From JBAXPW01 sp037132015 (lineage in GTDB: Bacteria; Patescibacteriota; Microgenomatia; UBA1406; GWC2-37-13): 6,346 nt of DNA. The stretch is taken from assembly GCA_037132015.1 (NCBI GenBank), contig JBAXPW010000079.1, positions 1-6,346 on the forward strand. Direction: 5' to 3'. The notes under the pieces were generated by a model. That model worked only from the letters and a program-made list of their open reading frames with translations, was not told the origin of the DNA and made no database searches. Both the position numbers and the translations under genes were made by a program. Numbering within the stretch: position 1 is the first letter of the stretch; every line of letters starts with the position of its first letter. Below, piece by piece: positions 1-6,295 of this stretch.

Positions 1-194
1 CTCTTGATATAGAATCAAAAACGCAACAACAGTTGTTAAATAATAAAACAATATTGGAGAAAGCTGGATTTAATCAGTTGAAGGAAGGTGATACGATACA
101 TTTTGTATATAAAGTTACCGATTCAGAAAAAAAATCTATCCGGTTTACTGCTGAGAGATATCTGGTGATACCTCAGGAATATTTTTTAAAGTAA
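1..194 (+). CDS. C-terminal end of an unidentified protein (partial)
   Basis: An open frame enters from the left edge (first full codon at 3) and ends at a TAA at 192-194, giving the last 63 residues, which run from LDIESKTQQQ to IPQEYFLK. The stretch is hydrophilic, with alternating polar and hydrophobic residues around GDTIHFVYKVTD that would suit a beta-strand-rich fold. There is no membrane segment, cysteine cluster or motif I recognise. It lies on the same strand as secA but 126 nt upstream, with a promoter between them, so it need not be in the same operon. Product unknown. The frame has no internal stop and the neighbouring region is otherwise empty, which is the main reason to call it coding. 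Confidence 0.6.
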   Translation, partial: LDIESKTQQQLLNNKTILEKAGFNQLKEGDTIHFVYKVTDSEKKSIRFTAERYLVIPQEYFLK

Positions 195-231
195 TTCTTT
201 CGTATATCTAACTGGAAGATCGCAATTTCAA

Positions 232-260
232 CTGAAATATAGAATAAGTCAGTATATAAT
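232..260 (+). promoter_or_regulatory. Putative sigma70-type promoter of secA
   Basis: A perfect TATAAT at 255-260 is preceded, 17 bp upstream, by CTGAAA at 232-237 (four of six matches to TTGACA). Transcription would start near 267 and leave a leader of about 54 nt before the secA ATG. The -35 lies in a short inverted repeat, TTTCA-AC-TGAAA (226-237), too small to call an operator. The rest of the 195-320 gap is AT-rich and shows no terminator-like hairpin followed by a T run and no riboswitch-like structure. Confidence 0.5.
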
Positions 261-320
261 GTCTTTTATGTGTTCTTAATTATAAAACTTTCGGATATTT
301 ATTTATAGATTTTTTTACAT

Positions 321-3107
321 ATGTTACAAGCATTTAGAAAATTATTTGATTTTAATGCTCGCGAGTTGGATCGGTTGAAGAAAAAAGTACAAAGCATCAA
401 TGCATTAGAAGATAAAGCAAGATCTCTTGCAGATGATGAGTTTAGCAAGGAGACAATGAGGTTAAAAAAACAACTTCAAAATGATAAAACAACTACTGAT
501 GAAGTATTGCCATGGGCATTTGCATTAGTTCGTGAAGCTTCTCGTCGAACTCTTGGAATACGGCACTTTGATGTACAGCTTTTAGCAGGTATTGCTCTTC
601 ATGAAGGTAGAATTGATGAACAAAAAACTGGAGAGGGAAAAACTCTAACAGCTACAACAGCACTCTATCTTAATGCACTTTTTGGAAAAGGAGCACATCT
701 TGTAACTGTAAATGATTATTTAGCTCGACGTGATGCAGGATGGATGGGTCAGGTTTTTCATTTCTTAGGTCTCTCAACTTCTGCTATTATTGGCGACAAT
801 TCTTACATTTTTGATATAAATTTTTCTGATAGCGATGCTTTTGATCTACGATTATCACATCTCCGATCAATCTCACGAAAAGAAGCATATGATGCCGATA
901 TTACGTATGGTATAAATAGTGAATTTGGTTTCGATTATCTTCGGGATAATATGGTGCAAGCTCCTGAAGATTTGGTACAACGAGGATTTTATTATGCAAT
1001 CATAGATGAGGCAGACTCTGTATTAATTGATGAGGCTAGAACTCCACATATCATTTCTGCTCCATATGAACAAGACACTTCAAAGTATTATGAATATGCA
1101 AAAATTGTTCGTCAACTTGATTCAGATGTAGACTATGTTATAGATGAAAAATTGCGTACTGCAAATATAACTGAGGCGGGCGTCCAAAAGATTGAAAAAA
1201 TAATTGGCGTTGATAATTTATATGAGAAAGATTTTGATACAGTCTTTCACGTTGAAGCAGCATTAAAGGCAGAGACTCTGTACACGAAAGATAAAGATTA
1301 TATAGTACAAGGTGGCGAAGTTGTGATAGTAGATGAATTTACAGGACGATTGCTTCAAGGGAGAAGATTTTCAGAAGGATTGCATCAAGCTATAGAGGCA
1401 AAAGAACGAGTAACAATTCAAAAAGAGTCTCGTACATTGGCTACAGTATCACTTCAGAATTATTTTCGCATGTACAAGAAGTTAGCTGGTATGACGGGTA
1501 CTGCATCTACAGAAGCTGAAGAGTTTAATAAAATTTATAAAACAGATGTATTGACTGTTCCTACACATAATCCAATGATCAGAAAAGATCAAGCAGATAA
1601 TATATATAAAACGGAAAAGGGAAAGTTTGAAGCAGTTGCTAGCATAATTGCGGAACAACACAAATTGGGAAGACCAATGTTGGTAGGTACAACATCAATT
1701 CAGAAGAACGAAAGTTTATCTCAATTGTTACACAAAAAAGGAGTGCCACATGAATTGTTGAATGCAAAAAATCATGAGAGAGAAGCACAAATCATATCAA
1801 ATGCGGGAAAAAAAGGCGCTGTAACTGTTGCTACGAATATGGCTGGTCGTGGAGTTGATATTATTCTTGGAGGTGAACCACCAACTGATCGAGAGTCAAA
1901 GGCGCAACAGGAATGGCAAAAACATCATGATGAGATAATAAAATTAGGAGGATTGTTTGTGATAGGCACAGAACGTCATGAATCAAGACGAATTGATAAT
2001 CAATTAAGAGGACGCGCAGGTCGTCAGGGAGATCCAGGTGAAACTCAGTTTTTTGTATCTCTCGAAGATGATTTGATGCGTATATTTGGAGGTGAACAAA
2101 TATCAAAACTCATGACGATATTTAATTTTCCTGAGGACCAGCCATTGAGTCATCCAATGGTTTCAAAAGCAATTGAACAGGCCCAAGTGAAAGTAGAAGG
2201 ATTTAATTTTGATATTCGTAAACATCTGGTTGATTTTGATGATGTATTAAACAAACAAAGGGAGATTGTGTATTCATTGCGACGTAAAATACTTGATGTG
2301 TCTGGCAGAGATCCTGCAGAATTTCAAGATACAATATTTGAGATTACGGACGAAGTGGTTGCACGATTAACGTCAGGGATAGCAACAATAAAAGATGATA
2401 TGTCTGATGAAGAACTTGATGTTATAACAAAAGATATTACAGTCCTAGTTCCTATTTCTAGTGAGGAAATCAAAGATTCTGTGCACAAACGAGGTATAGA
2501 ACACCTATCTGATTTATTATGTGAAAAGGTTGAGTTAATTGTTGATACAAAAGAAGCACGGATTGGTCAGGAGATTTGGTTTAATATTGTACGAATGATT
2601 GTTGTATCAACTATGGATCAATTTTGGACACAACATCTCACCGCTATTGAAGATCTTCGTGAAGGTATTAATCTGCGAGGATATGCACAACTTGATCCAT
2701 TAGTAGAGTATAAAAACGAAGCATTTAGAATGTTCGAGAATTTAATAGCAGATATGTATTATGAGATTGCAAGACGCATCATACGAGTTGAGATAAATGA
2801 GGAATCACGTGAAGAGATTATAACTCCACATAAAGAAGTTCAGGATGTTATTTATAAATCAGCATCGAGTATCGATCCATTTAAGCAACCTACAGCACGT
2901 GTAGAACATAAAGTTGCTACAGGTAGAAAAGGTAATTCAAGTATTACAATTGAAGATGCTGAAGAGGCTCCATTTATTCCTGTTGAACAAACTGACGGAG
3001 GATTTAAAGTAATTCCTCCGGGTACACCTGCACAAAAAGTTGGAAGAAATGATCCATGTTGGTGTGGAAGTGGAAAAAAATATAAAAAATGCCACTGGCC
3101 AAACTAA
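321..3107 (+). CDS. secA: Protein translocase subunit SecA (preprotein translocase motor ATPase)
   Basis: SecA is the cytoplasmic and membrane-associated ATPase that drives unfolded preproteins through the SecYEG channel. The 928-residue product is full length. Visible in order: the N-terminal region with INALE (26-30) typical of family starts; a Q-motif region near 80-90; Walker A TGEGKT (103-108); DYLRDN (205-210); the Walker B DEAD box (229-232) followed by LIDEARTP; the preprotein cross-linking region (about 245-380), ending with GRRFSEGLHQAIEAKE (347-362) and MTGTAS (391-396); the second nucleotide-binding domain with TNMAGRG (505-511) and QLRGRAGRQGDPG (561-573); the helical scaffold and wing regions with LRGYAQLDPLVEYK (785-798); and a C-terminal zinc tail, C913-x-C915-x8-C924-H925. 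Oddities are an insertion around residues 160-187 and TPHIIS where TPLIIS is usual. The start at 321 fits the family N-terminus, but no Shine-Dalgarno motif precedes it, only a T-run and ACAT. Confidence 0.98.
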   Translation: MLQAFRKLFDFNARELDRLKKKVQSINALEDKARSLADDEFSKETMRLKKQLQNDKTTTDEVLPWAFALVREASRRTLGIRHFDVQLLAGIALHEGRIDEQKTGEGKTLTATTALYLNALFGKGAHLVTVNDYLARRDAGWMGQVFHFLGLSTSAIIGDNSYIFDINFSDSDAFDLRLSHLRSISRKEAYDADITYGINSEFGFDYLRDNMVQAPEDLVQRGFYYAIIDEADSVLIDEARTPHIISAPYEQDTSKYYEYAKIVRQLDSDVDYVIDEKLRTANITEAGVQKIEKIIGVDNLYEKDFDTVFHVEAALKAETLYTKDKDYIVQGGEVVIVDEFTGRLLQGRRFSEGLHQAIEAKERVTIQKESRTLATVSLQNYFRMYKKLAGMTGTASTEAEEFNKIYKTDVLTVPTHNPMIRKDQADNIYKTEKGKFEAVASIIAEQHKLGRPMLVGTTSIQKNESLSQLLHKKGVPHELLNAKNHEREAQIISNAGKKGAVTVATNMAGRGVDIILGGEPPTDRESKAQQEWQKHHDEIIKLGGLFVIGTERHESRRIDNQLRGRAGRQGDPGETQFFVSLEDDLMRIFGGEQISKLMTIFNFPEDQPLSHPMVSKAIEQAQVKVEGFNFDIRKHLVDFDDVLNKQREIVYSLRRKILDVSGRDPAEFQDTIFEITDEVVARLTSGIATIKDDMSDEELDVITKDITVLVPISSEEIKDSVHKRGIEHLSDLLCEKVELIVDTKEARIGQEIWFNIVRMIVVSTMDQFWTQHLTAIEDLREGINLRGYAQLDPLVEYKNEAFRMFENLIADMYYEIARRIIRVEINEESREEIITPHKEVQDVIYKSASSIDPFKQPTARVEHKVATGRKGNSSITIEDAEEAPFIPVEQTDGGFKVIPPGTPAQKVGRNDPCWCGSGKKYKKCHWPN

Positions 3108-3118
3108 CATATTTTTTT

Positions 3119-4093
3119 ATGAAAGATTCCCAGACTATACGAATAATTGATAAAGAAATAACTCGTAGTCTTATTGACTTTCCAAGTCTTATTATCTCTG
3201 CAGAGAAGGCATATGTTGCGCAAGTAAATGGAGATGCGTCTCCTCCTCAGTATATTAATATGTCTGTGGGTGACAATTTTGTTCATTATAAGGCAGGATA
3301 TTTAAAGGGTAGTCAGTATTTTACCGTCAAATATTCGGGTGGGTTTTGGGAAAATGGAGTTACTGATGATTATGGATATGTTATAGTGCATAGTGCTCAA
3401 ACAGGATTGCCAAAAATAATGTTTCTCGATAATGGGACGATAACAGATTACCGAACTGCATCTGCTGGAGCTGTTGCTTCAAAGTATTGTTCAAGAGAAG
3501 ATAGCACCGTCGTTGGTATGATAGGCGCGGGGACACAAGCACGACTACAAATCGAAGCTCTTCTTTATGTGCGACCACGTATATCCAAGGTTCAGGTATG
3601 GAGTAGAAATGAAACAAGTGTAACCTCATATCTTAAAGTCATGCAAGAAAAATTTCCTCATATTACTTTTATTGCAAAAAATACTCCCGAAGAGGCAATT
3701 TCAGGTGTCGATATAGTGATCACTGTTACGCCAAGTCGTGAACCTATTGTGAAACCAGAATGGATAATGCATGGTATGCATATCACTGCTGTTGGTGCAT
3801 GTGCTCCCTATATGCAAGAGCATGATCCAAAGGTTATCGCTAAATCTAGTCGTATATTTGCGGATTCTATTGAAAAATGTCTTACTGATGGCGAACTTCA
3901 TCACGCTATTAATACAAAGTATATTACTAAAGACCAGATTACTGGTGAAATAGGATCAGTTATTAGCGGAAAACTAAAGGGAAGACTAACTGATAATGAT
4001 ATTACGTTTGTTGATCTGGTTGGATTAGGTATACAGGATGCGACCGCAGCAGAAACATTACTGAAAAAACTTGAGAAAAAAGATAACTCATAA
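3119..4093 (+). CDS. Ornithine cyclodeaminase/mu-crystallin family NAD(P)-dependent dehydrogenase
   Basis: This 324-residue protein matches the OCD/mu-crystallin superfamily in length and motif order. Members include ornithine cyclodeaminase, archaeal alanine dehydrogenase, ketimine reductases and SbnB-like amino-acid dehydrogenases. Visible: a candidate substrate-carboxylate lysine in FTVKYSGG (K71), DNGTITDYRTASAGAVA with R112, the Rossmann glycine motif GAGTQA (136-141), a conserved-style GACAPYMQEHD segment (226-236) and the C-terminal VDLVGLGIQDATAAE (298-312). In Pseudomonas ornithine cyclodeaminase the catalytic Asp lies just before the proline of the GGDCPG segment; here that position appears to be Cys228, so true ornithine cyclodeaminase activity is doubtful. 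An amino-acid dehydrogenase or imine reductase is more likely, substrate unknown. The start at 3119 lies 11 nt after the secA stop and gives a family-like N-terminus. An in-frame ATG at 3089 would add ten residues and overlap secA by 19 nt. Cotranscription with secA is likely. Confidence 0.9.
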   Translation: MKDSQTIRIIDKEITRSLIDFPSLIISAEKAYVAQVNGDASPPQYINMSVGDNFVHYKAGYLKGSQYFTVKYSGGFWENGVTDDYGYVIVHSAQTGLPKIMFLDNGTITDYRTASAGAVASKYCSREDSTVVGMIGAGTQARLQIEALLYVRPRISKVQVWSRNETSVTSYLKVMQEKFPHITFIAKNTPEEAISGVDIVITVTPSREPIVKPEWIMHGMHITAVGACAPYMQEHDPKVIAKSSRIFADSIEKCLTDGELHHAINTKYITKDQITGEIGSVISGKLKGRLTDNDITFVDLVGLGIQDATAAETLLKKLEKKDNS

Positions 4094-4134
4094 TTAGTTA
4101 TTACGAAATTGGTTCGAAGGATTGGAGTATTTTG

Positions 4135-4230
4135 TATGTCATTCTCGCGAAGGCGGGGATACAGAATATAATCAAATTTATTAAATAGGTAAATTTAAGA
4201 TTGGATTCCCTTCTTCAAGGGAATGACATA
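4135..4230. repeat. dRS3/REP-like composite palindromic repeat, two hairpins with 10-bp inverted ends
   Basis: The 96-bp element is bounded by perfect 10-bp inverted repeats, TATGTCATTC (4135-4144) and GAATGACATA (4221-4230). Each end folds on itself. Hairpin 1 is ATTCTCGC-GAAG-GCGGGGAT (4141-4160), an 8-bp stem if G-T wobbles are allowed. Hairpin 2 is ATTCCCTT-CTTC-AAGGGAAT (4205-4224), a perfect 8-bp stem. Hairpin 2 fits the Neisseria dRS3 form ATTCCC-N8-GGGAAT, and hairpin 1 is a diverged copy of the widespread TCATTCCCGCGAAGGCGGGAAT type. About 44 AT-rich bases separate the hairpins (4161-4204). No open frame lies inside, so it is a non-autonomous repeat. Neither hairpin is followed by a T run, so it does not look like an intrinsic terminator. 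Confidence 0.75.
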
Positions 4231-4250
4231 ATGTAGTATAACCATATGAT
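4223..4250 (+). promoter_or_regulatory. Possible promoter of the Nudix gene, using the repeat edge as -35
   Basis: ATGACA at 4223-4228 (five of six matches to TTGACA) lies in the right inverted end of the palindromic repeat. A -10-like TATGAT at 4245-4250 (five of six matches to TATAAT) follows at 16 bp spacing. Transcription would start near 4257, leaving a leader of about 15 nt. GATAAT at 4248-4253 and TATAAC at 4237-4242 are alternative -10 boxes. In such AT-rich DNA these matches are weak evidence. Confidence 0.3.
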
Positions 4251-4271
4251 AATCGCAAATTTTTAATTTAT

Positions 4272-4706
4272 ATGAATTATGATATGGAACAATGTGTTCT
4301 TGAACATATATTTAAAGATAACTTTTCACAAGTTCTTTTAATGCAAAAGAATAGACCAGATTGGCAAAAAGTAAAGTTGAATGGAATTGGTGGAAAGATA
4401 GAAAAGGGAGAGCCGCACGTTGAAGCTATGGTTCGAGAGATGTTTGAAGAAATTGGTTTGGAGAGACATATAGATGAATGGCAAGAAGTTGGTGAAATAA
4501 AGGGTGAAGATTGGATAACGTATGTTTTTACCGCAATTTTTCGTGAAACAAACGATGCTCCTTTTTCAAAGACTGATGAAGAAGTGAATTGGTATGAGGT
4601 GAATAATCTACGAAAAATAATTATCTCAAATCTTACTTGGCACATTCATATTTATATAGACATGATAAAAAACAAAAGTCCAAAACATTTTACTGCTAGA
4701 TATTAA
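4272..4706 (+). CDS. Nudix hydrolase (MutT/8-oxo-dGTPase-like)
   Basis: The 144-residue protein carries an exact Nudix box, G-x5-E-x7-R-E-x2-E-E-x-G-L, running from G41 to L63 (GKIEKGE then REMFEEIGL). This is the Mg2+-binding loop and helix that hydrolyses nucleoside diphosphates linked to another moiety. The preceding LNGIGGKIEKGE resembles the MutT/MTH1-type NGxGGKxExGE form, so cleansing of oxidised or noncanonical nucleotides is the likeliest role; substrate cannot be set from sequence. The C-terminal NLTWHIHIYIDM is related to the WLIP-type helix of such proteins. Length is normal for a single-domain Nudix enzyme. The start could be 4272 or Met5 at 4284; no Shine-Dalgarno motif distinguishes them. 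It starts 41 nt after the palindromic repeat and converges on the SAHH-like gene, with a 35-nt gap that holds no convincing terminator. Confidence 0.92.
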   Translation: MNYDMEQCVLEHIFKDNFSQVLLMQKNRPDWQKVKLNGIGGKIEKGEPHVEAMVREMFEEIGLERHIDEWQEVGEIKGEDWITYVFTAIFRETNDAPFSKTDEEVNWYEVNNLRKIIISNLTWHIHIYIDMIKNKSPKHFTARY

Positions 4707-4741
4707 ATGTATATAAAATTTCATATAAGAAGTACATATTG

Positions 4742-5830
4742 CTACTCTAAAATAGAAATAATGTTATCAATATGTGCTTGTAATATTTTTCTTTGGTTTA
4801 TGAGTGGTAGTGTATAAACCTTATTTTCTAATTTATTACTTAATCCGTAGTTACAACACTCAAGCAAACAAGACATTATAATTTCAAATTCCTTTGGATC
4901 AACTGTATCTAAAAAGTTGATAGGTTGTCCGTAATAGCCAACGATTATTTTTTTCCCATCAATAGTTATTGTTTGTAATTGGTCATTTTGATGTTGATCT
5001 CTAATAATTAGTTGTGATATATCAGAAAATTCAATTTGTTTAGAAGACCCACTGAATATATATGCAGATTCTTTTATAAGAGGTATATCTGAAAGGAAGA
5101 TACTATGCTTTCCAGTACAACCAATGATGATATCAGCATTTTTAAGTAATTGTTCTCTTTTACCTATTTTATATCCATCCGCAAATGCTTGAGCTGTTTT
5201 AAAAACATCAATATCGTATACGTAAGGAATAAGTCTTCGATTTTTCAAGGCCATACAAACTGAGCTCCCAATACCTCCATATGAAAAAACAACAATGTTG
5301 TTTATAGTGTCTGTTCTTATTGTTATATTTGTAATTCGTTCAATAGTTCTTACTATTGACTCACCGATGAGTCTGTTTTCTAATTTCTTTATTTCGGAAT
5401 TTGCAATACTGACGACAGGATATTTCAAATGCTTATTATTATGTTGTAGCCAATGACCTTGATGAGTATCCTCTATTGATAAAACTACATTATTTAACTT
5501 TTCTGAGATGTGTGAAGAATAACCACCGACTTCTATTAGAATGATTTTTTTATCCTGATGGCTATTGCACATTTCAGTTATCAAGTTAGGGATTGCTTGA
5601 ACTGATTTTGGGGTAATCACAGAAGAATATTTACTTATACAATCTTTCACACTTGGTACTTCAGAATATGGAATCGAAATTATACCAAGAGTTTCTGATT
5701 TATTTATCCACCTTTTTAAAAAAGGTTCATTATTCTCATTTAAATGGTATATGAATATAAAGGAATACCCCGAGAAGTCTGATGTATCTAAAATTGAAGA
5801 AAATAATGAATAGTGCTGATTTGTATTCAT
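4742..5830 (-). CDS. Diverged S-adenosylhomocysteine hydrolase-like NAD-binding protein
   Basis: This 362-residue protein aligns by eye with S-adenosylhomocysteine hydrolase over most of its length. LIEVGGYSS (98-106) matches the DDGGD segment. SIEDTHQGHW (118-127) matches the EETTTGVH segment. ANSEIKKLENRLIG (143-156) matches NDSVTKSKFDNLYG. VVFSYGGIGSS (180-190) is the Rossmann motif, with D206 as the likely NAD-ribose acid. DGYKIGKREQLLKNADIIIGCTG (218-240) matches the following region, and GKKIIVGYYGQPINF and VYTLP match the C-terminal part. By comparison with the remembered human enzyme, E120 and K148 match Glu156 and Lys186. Asp190, Asn191, His301 and His353 appear replaced by N152, R153, S262 and D311, the N-terminus is shortened, and the C-terminal Lys/Tyr tail is missing. 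Normal SAHH activity is therefore unlikely; it may be a repurposed NAD-dependent enzyme or a binding protein. It lies 12 nt downstream of the 130-residue gene, probably in one transcript. No Shine-Dalgarno motif precedes the ATG. Confidence 0.75.
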   Translation of the reverse strand: MNTNQHYSLFSSILDTSDFSGYSFIFIYHLNENNEPFLKRWINKSETLGIISIPYSEVPSVKDCISKYSSVITPKSVQAIPNLITEMCNSHQDKKIILIEVGGYSSHISEKLNNVVLSIEDTHQGHWLQHNNKHLKYPVVSIANSEIKKLENRLIGESIVRTIERITNITIRTDTINNIVVFSYGGIGSSVCMALKNRRLIPYVYDIDVFKTAQAFADGYKIGKREQLLKNADIIIGCTGKHSIFLSDIPLIKESAYIFSGSSKQIEFSDISQLIIRDQHQNDQLQTITIDGKKIIVGYYGQPINFLDTVDPKEFEIIMSCLLECCNYGLSNKLENKVYTLPLINQRKILQAHIDNIISILE

Positions 5831-5842
5831 ATAAATAAAAGA

Positions 5843-6235
5843 CTAACTAAATAAATATGGTAGTAGAACTTCAATATCTACAGATAATATAAATTTTTGA
5901 CAAAAATATTGATTTTTATGACAAGTTTCAGTCTGATGATATTTCCTACATACAGTAACTATTTCGAAAGTATCGTTTGATGGAATATATTTGACACTTG
6001 CTTTTATTTCTTTGACATTTTCATTATCTTCGAGTTCTTTACATATTACGGGTCTTTCTGCGTACATTGAACTATTATGCACATGATATTTCAGAATAAT
6101 ACCAGTAAAAGTTTTCCAACTATTTGTACTCAATATTGTTCCAATACTTGTATAGTCGCTCTTATAATATAATTCCGCGATATTTCTTGCCATCAAATTT
6201 TGATGCAAATCTTTCTGTGAAAGTTGTTGTATCAT
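5843..6235 (-). CDS. Hypothetical protein, 130 aa, Cys/His-containing
   Basis: I do not recognise this protein. It begins MIQQLSQKDLHQNLMARNIA and ends LSVDIEVLLPYLFS. There is no signal peptide or transmembrane helix. The first 45 residues look helical; the middle (about 42-95) looks like alternating strands, with KEIKASVKYIPSNDTFEIVTV resembling a beta hairpin. A cluster near the C-terminus, C96-x3-H100-x4-C105-H106-x5-C112, could bind a metal or be redox-active; this is a guess from spacing. The gene is followed after 12 nt by the SAHH-like gene and has a good -10 box upstream, so the two probably form a two-gene operon with this one first. The ATG at 6233-6235 is preceded in the transcript by GATAAAAAAATT, with no clear Shine-Dalgarno. 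It is supported as coding by its unbroken frame and its place in the pair. Confidence 0.7.
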   Translation of the reverse strand: MIQQLSQKDLHQNLMARNIAELYYKSDYTSIGTILSTNSWKTFTGIILKYHVHNSSMYAERPVICKELEDNENVKEIKASVKYIPSNDTFEIVTVCRKYHQTETCHKNQYFCQKFILSVDIEVLLPYLFS

Positions 6236-6262
6236 AATTTTTTATCTATTTTTAGTTTGAGT

Positions 6263-6293
6263 ATTATATAATACTTATGTATAAATTTGTAAA
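6263..6293 (-). promoter_or_regulatory. Putative promoter of the orphan/SAHH-like gene pair
   Basis: Read on the - strand, TTTACA (6293-6288, five of six matches to TTGACA) precedes TATATAAT (6270-6263). The -10 can be taken as TATATA at 17 bp spacing or as a perfect TATAAT at 19 bp. Transcription would begin near 6256, about 20 nt before the start codon at 6235. The -10 lies inside a perfect 14-bp palindrome, GTATTATATAATAC (6261-6274), which presents a second TATAAT on the + strand. Confidence 0.45.
6267..6272 (+). promoter_or_regulatory. Possible -10 box of a divergent + strand promoter
   Basis: The + strand reading of the 14-bp palindrome at 6261-6274 also gives TATAAT. No good -35 is visible 16-19 bp upstream (6244-6249 reads ATCTAT), so it is weak by itself. 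It would serve a gene beginning at or beyond the right edge, in the divergent direction from the 130-residue gene. Confidence 0.25.
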
Positions 6294-6295
6294 AT

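Noticed and set aside
1861..2106. 81-codon - strand open frame inside secA
   Set aside because: It lies wholly within the conserved second nucleotide-binding domain of SecA, has no family features, and is a shadow of the coding frame.
3089..3118. ATG at 3089 as the start of the OCD-family gene
   Set aside because: It would overlap the secA zinc-tail codons and add MPLAKLTYFF, which is mostly an out-of-frame reading of secA and its short spacer; the ATG at 3119 is the simpler start, though not proven.
4161..4204. CRISPR or tandem repeat between the two hairpins
   Set aside because: The spacer is unique AT-rich sequence and the flanking units are inverted, not direct, with only one copy each.
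4141..4224. Hairpins at 4141-4160 and 4205-4224 as intrinsic terminators after the OCD-family gene
   Set aside because: Both stems are good, but neither is followed by a T run on either strand; the bounded inverted-repeat structure is better explained as a palindromic repeat element.
4277..4645. 122-codon - strand open frame antisense to the Nudix gene
   Set aside because: The + strand frame holds an exact Nudix box; the antisense frame has no recognisable motif and is best explained as its mirror.
4707..4741. Bidirectional terminator between the convergent Nudix and SAHH-like genes
   Set aside because: Only a weak ATGTA/TACAT pairing with an AT-only inner stem can be drawn; it has no G-C clamp and would not be stable.
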